Below are positions 42,884 to 51,839 of a stretch of DNA of 64,000 nt, piece after piece. Under the pieces are notes generated by a model, which saw only the letters and a program-made list of their open reading frames with translations, was not told the DNA's origin and did no database searches. The position numbers and the translations under genes are program-made. The stretch spans positions 4,251,501-4,315,500 of the forward strand of contig PQWQ01000001.1 in NCBI GenBank assembly GCA_002943765.1, written 5' to 3'. This DNA is from Psoroptes ovis (lineage: Eukaryota; Arthropoda; Arachnida; Sarcoptiformes; Psoroptidae). The first letter of the stretch is position 1. Every line of letters starts with the position of its first letter.

Positions 42884-43936
42884 ATGAAAATGTCAAAAAA
42901 ATTATTGCACGAAGCAGCCCGATTAGCAATCGAAGCGAATGAATATGCCATCACTGGTGATTTGCTGGAAGCAATCAAGTTATATTCAAAAGCTATTGGT
43001 CATTGTTGTAACAGGAATAATGGTGGCAATAATGCTGATGAATTCGGTTTTTATCTTAATCGATCAATATGCTTACTGAAATTAGAATATTATCATTTAT
43101 CATTGATCGATATCAATGAAGCAATTCGGCGATCATCATCATGTGTAAAAAATTTAATAAAATGTTATTTCATCCGTAGCCGAATATATCGTAAATTTGA
43201 ATATTATGAATTAGCAATTAATGATTTGAAATCGATTTCGGAAATTTTGCCATCCAAATCATCATTAATCAATGATGAATTGGCTATTATTAATAAATGT
43301 AATGAAAAAAAATTTCTCAAATTATTCAATGAAAAAATATTAAAATCTAAATATAATCTTGATGATGATACATATGATTTGATAAGAAAAAATTATAATC
43401 TTATTTTCAATAATGAACATAATATACCGACAAATATATGGAATTATAATGGTGTTCGCGTTGAAAACATTGATAATTCTATTCAATACAAATTGATCGA
43501 AGAATATTTTTCATTGTTCGGTAATATTGAATTTATAAATCGTATTAATGAAGATGATAATGACCGATCGAAATGCTCATCAACATATATTCATTATAAT
43601 AATTCATTAACACCAATGCTAATCATAGCATATTATCAAGGAAAATTTATTGAAGAAATATGTCAACGAGTAGGGCAAACGAAAAAATTGCGATTATATT
43701 TTGCACCAACAAATCGGCAACTTGATTTAAAATATAATCGTCCAAATTATCCATCAATCAAAACACAAGAATGTTATTTTTGGCGGACAACATATTGTCA
43801 ATTGAATGAACAATGTCCAAAATTACATTTACCACAATGTAAACAGATAGATGCACAAATTTGGATGTTTAAAAAAATAAATACGAAAAATTTTTTATAT
43901 TTTTTTCGCGTGTTGAATAATGTAGAAAATTCATAG
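42884..43936 (+). CDS. TPR protein with RRM-like region and CCCH zinc finger
   Basis: This is a 350-aa single-exon protein of unassigned orthology. N-terminal residues about 5-130 form TPR-type helical repeats (LAIEANEYAITGDLLEAIKL, FYLNRSICLLKLEYYHLSLI, IRSRIYRKFEYYELAINDL). Residues about 190-285 alternate hydrophobic strands and helices in a way that suggests a divergent RRM. At about 295 there is a CCCH finger, C-x7-C-x5-C-x3-H (CYFWRTTYCQLNEQCPKLH). The combination suggests an RNA-linked scaffold; I do not recognise a named family. Start could be Met1 or Met3. The stop codon lies in the first unit of a short tandem repeat. Confidence 0.78.
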   Translation: MKMSKKLLHEAARLAIEANEYAITGDLLEAIKLYSKAIGHCCNRNNGGNNADEFGFYLNRSICLLKLEYYHLSLIDINEAIRRSSSCVKNLIKCYFIRSRIYRKFEYYELAINDLKSISEILPSKSSLINDELAIINKCNEKKFLKLFNEKILKSKYNLDDDTYDLIRKNYNLIFNNEHNIPTNIWNYNGVRVENIDNSIQYKLIEEYFSLFGNIEFINRINEDDNDRSKCSSTYIHYNNSLTPMLIIAYYQGKFIEEICQRVGQTKKLRLYFAPTNRQLDLKYNRPNYPSIKTQECYFWRTTYCQLNEQCPKLHLPQCKQIDAQIWMFKKINTKNFLYFFRVLNNVENS

Positions 43937-44064
43937 CCTTAGATTTTCTCAATTTTTTCAGAATTTCCAAAGACTATAGCCTTAGATTTTTTTTCGAAAT
44001 TTTCAAAAATTTTGACCATGTATAGCCGTAGATTTTTATGAATTTAAACATGAATATAGCATTA
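43931..44064 (+). repeat. Imperfect ~45-bp tandem repeat over the TPR gene stop codon
   Basis: Three units begin with ATAGCC[T/G]TAGATTTT at 43933, 43976 and 44022, followed by T-rich filler. The first unit contains the stop codon (43934-43936); the rest forms the proximal 3' UTR. Confidence 0.7.
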
Positions 44065-44135
44065 TATTCATTAAATGAATGGACTTGAAATTTTATAAAA
44101 AATTTATATCAAATTGAAAAAAATAGAGTCAAATT

Positions 44136-45126
44136 CTATTCATTATTAGTTGTTTCTGAATTTATCTGAATTTTTTCCAAATCTTCAGCAAGCTCATCTT
44201 TTTCTTTTTTATCATCATTAACATGATCGCCATCATCTTCTTCGGTTGATTTTTGTTTTTTCAATGATTCTTTTTTGATCATAAATTCAACAGCATCATC
44301 GAATGCTTGTTTAAATATTGAAGCATCTGAGGAACAAAATAGAAACAAATTAATTGAATAATATCGAAATCACTAATAATGATTTACTTTCAGCATTTGG
44401 GAAACGAATGGCAAACGTCTCAGGATTTGTTTCATTATCGTAAAAATCAGCTAATGTAGAATAAAGAAAAACTTTGGCACTATTATTGTGATTACTTAAT
44501 TTCATTGATCCAGTTACTGAAAAATAAAAAACAATTCAATTGATTTAGGACAAATTACAAAAAATAATCACATACTGTAATGATTAGCACAAATTTTGAA
44601 TGTTTTCTCTCTACGCATCAATATACGATACAATTTTGTTTGTTTATGTTGAAGAATTTTAACAGTTCCAGTGCCACGTTCCTTAAATTCTGGCTCATCA
44701 CCATTGGTGTCATAACGATAAATACGTGCTCGCCTTCAAATAGAAATCATTTAAATGAATCGAAAAATGATATGAAAAAAACTCACAAATTAACAATAAT
44801 ATCTTCATCATCTTCCAATGTTTTTGTTTCAGTCAATGGCAATGAAATTTTCGGCTTATACATTGATTCATAGTGTTCGTGTTGAACATCATCATCAACA
44901 TTACCGTTTTTATCATCTTTTTCGCTATTATTCAATTGATTATTATTATTGATTTCTTTCGTTTCATCACAATTATTATTGTTGTCATCATTCGATGATT
45001 CCTTTTGGGTTTTCAAACAAATGATTTCATTTTCAGTCTGTTTTAGAAGAAATAATTGAAAATTAATTATTCGAAAATTGAATTAAAAATAATAAATACA
45101 TTTGATACGATCTTGGAATCGGACAT
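44136..45126 (-). CDS. RANBP1: Ran-binding protein 1 (RanBP1)
   Basis: RanBP1 is a cytoplasmic co-factor that helps RanGAP turn over Ran-GTP and release it from export complexes. Five exons are read: 45126-45100, 45037-44787, 44733-44576, 44516-44388, 44326-44136, all with GT..AG borders and matching phases (0,2,1,1), total about 251 aa. After an acidic Asn/Asp N-terminus, the Ran-binding domain begins YKPKISLPLTETKTLEDDED. It continues RARIYRYDTN, EFKERGTGTVKIL and YRILMRREKTFKICANHY, and ends with ADFYDNETNPETFAIRF. The C-terminus is charged (KKEKDELAEDLEKIQ), as in the family. It is divergent from mRpL23 with about 290 bp between starts. Confidence 0.95.
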
Positions 45127-45415
45127 GTTTTTGATATGTTAAAATCCTGATATGTTTAAGAATTGAATATTAAATCCGAATGACTGATCAATAAATTAGA
45201 ACAATCAAAGTCAATTGATAACAAAGATAAAAAAAATAGAAAAAAGGCGCTTGAATTCTTTTTTGTTGGTGATTCGTCGACTATTTTGACAGAAGTAGTC
45301 GCTTGTGAAAAATAATGTTAAAATAGTCGTTCTCACATGATTTTTCACTTACCAATTTCAAATCCAGACCAAATTTTCAATTGAAAAAATTTCAAAACCT
45401 TAACACTAAAAAAAT
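45127..45415. promoter_or_regulatory. Shared divergent promoter, RanBP1 / mRpL23
   Basis: This is the spacer between two opposite start codons. It carries an inverted repeat CGACTATTTTGAC (45278-45290) / GTTAAAATAGTCG (45317-45329) with one mismatch, plus a third AGTAGTCG at 45294-45301. Repeated sites in both orientations would suit a two-way promoter. Confidence 0.55.
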
Positions 45416-46007
45416 GTCGACAAGATGGTATCCAAGATATGTGAAAGGTAATCCACAATTGCGAATATTTTTACCAGATTTTTGGATGATATTGAAAAAA
45501 CCTGAACAAACTCTACCGCCGAATAAAGTATTGTTCAAGATACCTGTTCAGTAAGTATAAATTTATCAAGAATTTTTCAAATTCATCAAGTTTGATCATG
45601 TTTTTTCAATAAACATAGAATGACTGAATTTGATGTTAAAAATTATTTGGAAAAAATTTACAAAATACCTGTTATGCATGTGAAAACACGCATCGTTACT
45701 GGTGAAATTAAACGTGCAAAATCATCGAAACCATATCTGGTTAAAGATGATGATTATAGAGAAGCATTGGTCGATTTGGTATATTAGATTTCTGTTTATA
45801 TTGAAATGATAATAATTATACATTGAATTTCCCAAATAGCCTAAACACGTTGAATTCAAATATCCAGATATTTATGGTGGCGAGCGAACAAAACTCGAAG
45901 ATGAAATCGATAAACTTGAAAAACAATTTGAAATGATTAAAAAACGAGAAAAACGTCGTGCATTCGCTGAAAATCGCCACAATGTTCCTGGATGGTTTGG
46001 CATTTGA
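45416..46007 (+). CDS. MRPL23: Mitochondrial ribosomal protein uL23m (mRpL23)
   Basis: This is a component of the mitochondrial large ribosomal subunit near the exit tunnel. Three exons: 45416 to about 45550 (CCTGTTCA|GTAAGT), 45619-45778, 45840-46007. Phases fit CA|A and a codon-boundary junction; total about 150 aa. Recognisable segments: MSTRWYPRYVKGNPQLRIFL, then FWMILKKPEQTLPPNKVLFK, DVKNYLEKIYKIPV and the C-terminal KYPDIYGGERTKLEDEI, with a basic tail. Position of the exon 1 end may be off by one or two bases in my count. Confidence 0.92.
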
Positions 46008-46114
46008 AATGTTTATTTTCAATTCAAAAATTCAATCAAATGAACATTTTATCAATTATGTGTAATTATGTATTTTGTATGATAAGATATTCGTTTAGAA
46101 TTGTCAAATAGTTT

Positions 46115-46786
46115 TCAATAAAGGAATGTTTTCTTCATTATGCGTAAAAATTCTTGACAATTCACTGCTTTATCACCATCAAGATCAGCTTCTTGTATCA
46201 TTTCATTCAGCTCTTCATCGGTTATCTTTTCGCCCAATTCATTTGAAACACGTTTCAAATCATCAAACGTAATTTTACCCGTTTTGTTTACATCAAATAA
46301 TTGAAATGCTTTCATTATTTCATCATTAATTGTTTTTTCTTGTATACGCTTTATCATTAATTGTTCAAAATCTTTATAATAAATTTGGCCATTTTTTTCA
46401 AATTCTTTCGATATGGTTTTGATTTCTTCTTTTTTCGGTTCAAAACCAAGTGCACGCATTGCAAATTTTAATTGTTTAATATCGAAATAGCCATTTTGAT
46501 CAGGATCAAAACGATTGAATGTTTGTTTGATGTCGGCCAAGTATTCAGAATTTATCGATGATGTGGACATTTTTTTGGCATTTGAATTTGATTTTCTTGA
46601 TTTTTTCTGAGTATTCTTCTTTGTTTTAGTTGATTTCTTTTTCGTATTTTTCTTCAAATCTTCATCTTCATCAAAAGATTCATCATCATCATCATAATCA
46701 TCTTCATCATCATCTTCTTGGTATTCCATGTCATCATCATTATTGTCTAAATCTTCATCTTCATCTGGGACGTATTCCGGATCCAT
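46115..46786 (-). CDS. Centrin-type EF-hand protein with long acidic/basic N-terminus
   Basis: Centrins are calcium-binding proteins of centrioles and basal bodies. The protein has 223 aa in one exon. About 75 N-terminal residues are unusual: a long Asp/Glu run followed by a Lys/Thr/Ser run; typical centrins have only about 25 residues here. The conserved body holds four EF-hands: loop 1 DPDQNGYFDIKQ (Gln instead of Glu at position 12), loop 2 degenerate (EKNGQIYYKDFEQ), loop 3 DVNKTGKITFDD, loop 4 DLDGDKAVNCQE (Lys replaces the usual Gly at position 6). The ending EFLRIMKKTFLY is the centrin signature. It is divergent from the pseudokinase and overlaps tail-to-tail with the mRpL23 transcript. 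Confidence 0.92.
   Translation of the reverse strand: MDPEYVPDEDEDLDNNDDDMEYQEDDDEDDYDDDDESFDEDEDLKKNTKKKSTKTKKNTQKKSRKSNSNAKKMSTSSINSEYLADIKQTFNRFDPDQNGYFDIKQLKFAMRALGFEPKKEEIKTISKEFEKNGQIYYKDFEQLMIKRIQEKTINDEIMKAFQLFDVNKTGKITFDDLKRVSNELGEKITDEELNEMIQEADLDGDKAVNCQEFLRIMKKTFLY
46117..46122 (+). terminator. Candidate poly(A) signal of mRpL23
   Basis: The AATAAA lies 110 bp after the mRpL23 stop and inside the last codons of the opposite centrin gene (stop at 46115-46117). The two mature transcripts would therefore overlap antisense at their 3' ends. Confidence 0.55.
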
Positions 46787-47058
46787 TTTGTTTTAATAAT
46801 ACTTCTTGTGTTCCAAAACAGAGCAGTCGTTTAGTTTATGTGTTCCGAAATCAATGAAATGAAGTCAAATGTCCAAACATTTGTCAAATATGATTGTGCG
46901 TGCTATTTCAACACTGGAAACTCATTTTAGGTAGATATAATAAAATTTTGAGGGCGCGAATTTCGAATTTTTTTTTTTCACAACAATGTTGAGAAATCCA
47001 TTCAAATAACGATTCAATTAATTTCGGATTTCAAAATTGAATTGTTTTTTTAATTTGG
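46787..47058. promoter_or_regulatory. Shared divergent promoter, centrin / pseudokinase
   Basis: This 272-bp spacer lies between opposite start codons. It has a T-rich run (46967-46978) and no obvious TATA box. No repeated motif was recognised. Joint expression in ciliated or spermatogenic cells is conceivable because both neighbours belong to families used there, but that is inference. Confidence 0.45.
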
Positions 47059-49391
47059 ATGATAATGAGTAGCGAAACTAGCCAAACTTCATCAGCATCG
47101 AAATCGCAATCAAAATCATCATCATCATTGATATCATCTAAATCACAAAATTCATCAAATAAATCAAGCAATGTTGATGATTCTAGCCAATGTAATAATT
47201 CATCCAAGATGAACAGTAGTAATTCGATTAATGCAAGTAGTGGCAAGCAATCATCAAGATTGTCAAAATCTCAAACATCATCAATAAATAAAACAAGTAT
47301 GAACAGTTCATCATCAGCTAATAAATCTTCCTATGGAAAAAGTAATAGCCGGAGATCGAGATCATCGATTACTTCAAGTAATCAACAATCAACATCACAA
47401 TCGATATCAATGAAATCGACCACACAATCAGCAACACAATATAAATCAACGTCGATAAATTCATCTTCAATACCAGATCGGCCAAAATTGTGTGAAAAAA
47501 TTGCCAACATTCAGCAATGTGAATCATATGTAGAGATTAATGATGAAAATCAATTAAAATCTGATTATGATTATCATATTGAAGATTTTATCGCCGAAGA
47601 TGATTGCTATAAATATTATTTGGCTAAGAAAAATTCTACAGATATTTTATGTAAAATAATTGATTTGAATAAATGTACCCAACGTTATCGTGAGAATTTG
47701 TTAAAAAATTCATTAAAAATTATAAGATTCGTTGGTGGCGGTAATCAAAATGGAGATGGTGATTATGATAATCAAAAACCTATTTGCAAGTATATAATTA
47801 AAATTTATGAAATATTTAAGGTATGAATAATGAGTATTATTATTATTATTATTATTTTTTGCAATGAATATTTAATTTCATAATTAATTATATGTTTTCT
47901 TCTATGTACAAATAGTGTAATTCGAAAATCTATATGTTTATGGAAAATTATAATGGAAAATCTATGTATTTAATGTTATTGGATAAAGATAATTATACAT
48001 GTGAAGATGAACGTAAATGGACTGTTCAAATTGTAAAAGCATTAATCAAAATACAAGAATATGGTATTGCACATCGTTTTCTAAAATTACAACATATACT
48101 ATTTGATAGTGAGCGAAATGTGAAAATTGCTGGTTGGAGTAAAGCAGTATTATGTTGGGACAATGATAATGATTGTCCATTGTTGCAAAATTGTGAACGA
48201 CGTTCACGAAAAAATTGTCATTTGCCACCTGAAACATTTAATTACAGTGTTTATGATCCATCTAAAGTTGATATTTGGTCATTAGGTGTCATAATGGTTT
48301 GTTTACAAACACGTTCATATCCATTTAATGCAACTGCAAAATCAAAATTCTCAGCACAATGGCGTCAATTTGTATTGAAACATGAGATGAATCGTTATGT
48401 ACGTGCTGCATGTAATCAAACATTTTTCATTGATCCTAAACGACGCGTGAAACCTGAAGATTTTTTAAGTCATCCATATTTCACAACATCAGTCACGAAT
48501 ATCATGACAAAAGTATTCAAAACAAGTATCGATCCTAAATATGATCCTGATATGCCAATACTATTATCATGTCATATATCATCGACCGATGTCACGAGTC
48601 AGAATGATAGCGAAGCACAGTCTAACTATCATTCATCTAAAGCTAATAGTTTTTCAAGCCAATCAAAAAATTCATCATATATGAAAAGCAGTCAGAAGAG
48701 TAAATCATCAATTGGTTCCTCAGCTAAACAATCATCAACGCAAGGATCGAGCAAATCTAATGTTAAAACCAATTCCAAAAGGTCTAAGACATCATCGATG
48801 CAACAATCATCAATGGCATCGTATGATAAATCGCAATCATCAGCAGTATCTTCATCAATGCATCAATCATCAAAGGCTTCGTCTGATAAATCACATTCAT
48901 CAGCCGTTTCTTCATCAATAAAGCAATCATCAATGGCTCCATCGAATAAATCTCATTCTTCAGCACTATCTTCATCGACTCCTCAATCTTCAAAAGCATC
49001 ATCGAAAAATTCACAACTATCGGCAGCAAAATCCTCAAAAGTTTCATCATCAATGACACCATTATCGGCGGTATCTTCAAATAAATCACACTCATCTGCA
49101 GCATCATCATCATCATCATCGATGAATGCGACAAGTGCATCGACATCAAATGCTTTGAAAACAACTTGTTCGCAATCGATAAAATCTGATGATTTAGCTG
49201 ATGTTGGTGATGATAATGCAACAGGTTTAGAAGGTGGTAGCGTTGATCAACAAATTTCTAATGAAGAAAAAGCCCATGAATCATTCGCTGCAGAATGTTC
49301 TGCGCCTGAAGAGCAAGCTGATAAAGCTCAATCCGTTTCGTATATCTCCAAAAGTGGTAATTCATCATCATCAGCGACGAAATCAAATTAA
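47059..49391 (+). CDS. Ser-rich pseudokinase related to testis-specific Ser kinases
   Basis: The exons are 47059-47820 and 47916-49391 (TTTAAG|GTATGA, ACAAATAG|TGTAAT), phase 0, about 745 aa. The first about 150 residues are Ser/Lys/Gln-rich. A kinase fold then follows. The N-lobe keeps the VAIK-like Lys (ILCKIIDLNK) but has no Gly-rich loop (IEDFIAEDDCYKYYLAK). The catalytic loop is AHRFLKLQHIL, with Phe for the catalytic Asp and His for the metal-binding Asn. DFG is replaced (KIAGWSKA). The structural landmarks PPE (LPPETF), DIWSLGVIM and SYPFNAT persist and look most like TSSK/CAMK kinases. The C-terminal about 270 residues are Ser-rich with approximate 20-residue repeats (SSMHQSSKASSDKSHSSAVS). 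Catalysis is very unlikely; a scaffold role is the natural inference. Confidence 0.86.
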
Positions 49392-49467
49392 TTATGACCA
49401 TTATAAAAATTTTCGTGTGAACATTTAATGAAATTATGAATATACAAGTTATAAATTTGATATAATT

Positions 49468-50697
49468 TTACAATTCCCAATTTTTTATACATTTCAATAA
49501 AGTATTGATATCATTTTCAATCTCCAATGATGTTTGACTTTGTTCAATACTTTGTTTGATTGAATTCAACATATTCATATTATTATGTTGTCTATGTTCA
49601 TTATTATGATTATTATTATTTCGACATTTATCAAAATAAATTTCCAACATTATTGATATTTTGATTAATTCAAATTTTAATTTATCCAGTAATGAATCTT
49701 GTTGTTGCTCATTATCTTCACCGTCCAATGATGATGATTGTTTCATTCGTTGACGTTTTTCCAATGATTTGGATAAATATAATAATTTCGATTGCGCAAG
49801 ATTGATTGGTGTTCGACCATTATTATCTGATGATTGACAATAAGCACCATTTTCCAACAATAATATGACAATATCTAATTTCGATGAACAAACAGCTAAA
49901 TGTAATGGTGTATTGCCAACTACATCACGTAAATTTGGATTTGCACCATTCAATAATAATAATTTGGCAATTTCTAAATATCCACGTACGGAAGCAAAAT
50001 GTAATGCAGTTCGTTTACGTTCATCACATGAGTTAATATTAATATTTATTCTTTGATTATTATTCGATGATGATTGTTTTAATAATTGTTTTATCATGTC
50101 AATATTACCGTTATTCGATGCATTACGTAAACATTTTTCCAACTGTAAATTAATTGAATATTGTTGATTAGTCATATGATGTTGCCGCAATTTTTTTGTT
50201 TTAATTTTAGCAATAAAATTATGCTGTCTATGCTGTTGCTGATCATCATAAAAATTTAATAATTTATGTAAATCTTGTTGATTTAATCGAAAATTCATAC
50301 CACATAAATCGAATACATTTGATTTCGATGATACTGTTGTTGTTGTTGATGTTGAACATGATGGCAATGAAATATTCTGACCAATCGATGATACATTATT
50401 ATTCGAAAATGTTTTCGATGTGGATGGCAATAAAATTAATGGCGAATCGCCATTCATAGATTCAGAAATTTGTTGCTGATTATAATTTGGCTGTATTGAC
50501 TCATTTGAATTTTGTGCATTTAAATTCAAATTCAAGTTATTATTACGATCAACAATTTCATCATTATTATCATTATCATTATCTGAATTTATCATTTCAT
50601 CATCATCACCAACATCATTATCAGGTGGATTATTATGAAACACCTCAATATTTGAATCATCATTGCCCGAATCGACACCAGAATCATGTTCAGACAT
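49468..50697 (-). CDS. Ankyrin-repeat protein, ANKRD54-like
   Basis: The open frame extends to 50790, but MSEHDSGVDSGNDD (ATG at 50697) is the better start because the preceding 31 residues are hydrophobic and untypical; length is then about 409 aa. The first half is acidic and Asn-rich. Three ankyrin repeats follow: RTALHFASVRGYLEIAKLLL, NTPLHLAVCSSKLDIVILLL, and RTPINLAQSKLLYLSKSLEK. A helical C-terminus comes last (DKLKFELIKISIMLEIYFDK). The RTALHFAS / GNTPLHLA / GRTPxxLAxSKL order with a C-terminal helix matches vertebrate ANKRD54, a shuttling adaptor. Insertions of Asn and Gln runs make it longer than that protein. Confidence 0.83.
   Translation of the reverse strand: MSEHDSGVDSGNDDSNIEVFHNNPPDNDVGDDDEMINSDNDNDNNDEIVDRNNNLNLNLNAQNSNESIQPNYNQQQISESMNGDSPLILLPSTSKTFSNNNVSSIGQNISLPSCSTSTTTTVSSKSNVFDLCGMNFRLNQQDLHKLLNFYDDQQQHRQHNFIAKIKTKKLRQHHMTNQQYSINLQLEKCLRNASNNGNIDMIKQLLKQSSSNNNQRINININSCDERKRTALHFASVRGYLEIAKLLLLNGANPNLRDVVGNTPLHLAVCSSKLDIVILLLENGAYCQSSDNNGRTPINLAQSKLLYLSKSLEKRQRMKQSSSLDGEDNEQQQDSLLDKLKFELIKISIMLEIYFDKCRNNNNHNNEHRQHNNMNMLNSIKQSIEQSQTSLEIENDINTLLKCIKNWEL
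49496..49501 (+). terminator. Candidate poly(A) signal of the pseudokinase gene
   Basis: The AATAAA is 105 bp after the pseudokinase stop and lies within the last coding codons of the opposite ANKRD54-like gene, so their 3' ends would overlap. Confidence 0.45.
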
Positions 50698-51042
50698 TTT
50701 TATTGTTTGATGGCAAATTTCTAAGAAAAAACTTTGAGATAAAAATTTGACAAATGAAAACAACAAAATGTAAACAAAAATAAAAACCATTTATGACGTT
50801 TACACTTAATAAATGAAGATAAGGTAGTTTTTTGTTGACAGGACTATATGTAAATTGCCGCTGGCGTACACAATTGAGCTCAAAGCAATGGATGTAAATA
50901 TAGGCGGCTTTTCAAAACACATATTGCATAACACTAACACATGCGAAGCTGAATGCGTGTTTATTGCGCCAAAAAGTTCAATTATAAATCGAGATTTCTT
51001 GATATTTCAATTAATTTGTTTACAAGATTTTCAGATAAAAAA
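50698..51042. promoter_or_regulatory. Shared divergent promoter, ANKRD54-like / coiled-coil gene
   Basis: About 345 bp separate the chosen starts. No motif was identified with confidence. Alternative upstream Met codons on both strands (50790 on the minus, 50953 on the plus) would shorten it. Confidence 0.45.
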
Positions 51043-51839
51043 ATGGAGAAAAGAATTGTCGAAGAATTCAAAAACAAATCCATTTATTCATCAAAATTAT
51101 TAGATTGTTTTGATCCAGTGTTTGTTGAAGAAGCTACAAAGCTAGCATTGAATCTTGCACGTTTAAATATTGATTTAAATCCATATGAAACATTTGATTC
51201 AAATGTTAAGTAAGTAATTTTATAATGATTAATTCGCTGCCATATAACTGGAAATTTCTATTTTTTTTAAACAAAATAAACAGCATAAACATATTAATGA
51301 AATTAAATCAATTATTCGCCAAAATTGGGCTGATAAATGAACAAGAAAATCAATATAAAAAATTACAAAAACAATCGATTGAATGTGATGAAATGTTGGA
51401 ACAATTGAAACAATTAAAATTAAAATTTGAACATAATTTTTCAAATAATATTGATATCGAATTAGTGAGGAAAAATATGGAAAAAATAACTAATGAATTG
51501 AATAATTTTGATGATAATATCAGATTATCATCAATTATCAATGGTGGTGGTGGTGATGATCATGGCGATCCCAAACATCGACAACAAATTCCAATGAATG
51601 AAATTGAATTAAATTTTCTTTTGGATGAAATTGAAAAAAATAAACAACTAGAAAATGAATTAAATACATTACGAAATGAATTGGATGGATTCGATGGCAT
51701 CGACGCGGATGATATCAATGAACAATGGATTGATAATCATATTAAATCATTAGAAAAACAATTATATCAATTAAAATGCGAATCATTATTAACAAATAAT
51801 GATTATCATCACAATAATGATAGTGATTTGACCAATTAA
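51043..51839 (+). CDS. Coiled-coil protein, unassigned
   Basis: The exons are 51043-51209 and 51284-51839, joined across a 74-bp intron (GTTAA|GTAAGT, AAACAG|CATAAAC) with phase 2 preserved, giving about 240 aa. It starts MEKRIVEEFKNKSIYSSKLL. A frame-compatible upstream Met at 50953 exists, but its extra residues look like untranslated sequence. A helical N-terminus (FVEEATKLALNLARLNIDL) is followed by heptad-rich coiled coil (ENQYKKLQKQSIECDEMLEQ and later ELNFLLDEIEKNKQLENEL), an acidic linker and another helix. Size and build recall small kinetochore or augmin (HAUS) subunits, but I see no diagnostic motif. Confidence 0.72.

Noticed and set aside
50698..50790. N-terminal extension of the ANKRD54-like protein with a membrane-like segment
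   Set aside because: The extra 31 residues are translation of the AT-rich promoter; the Met at 50697 begins the acidic MSE... segment typical of a soluble start.
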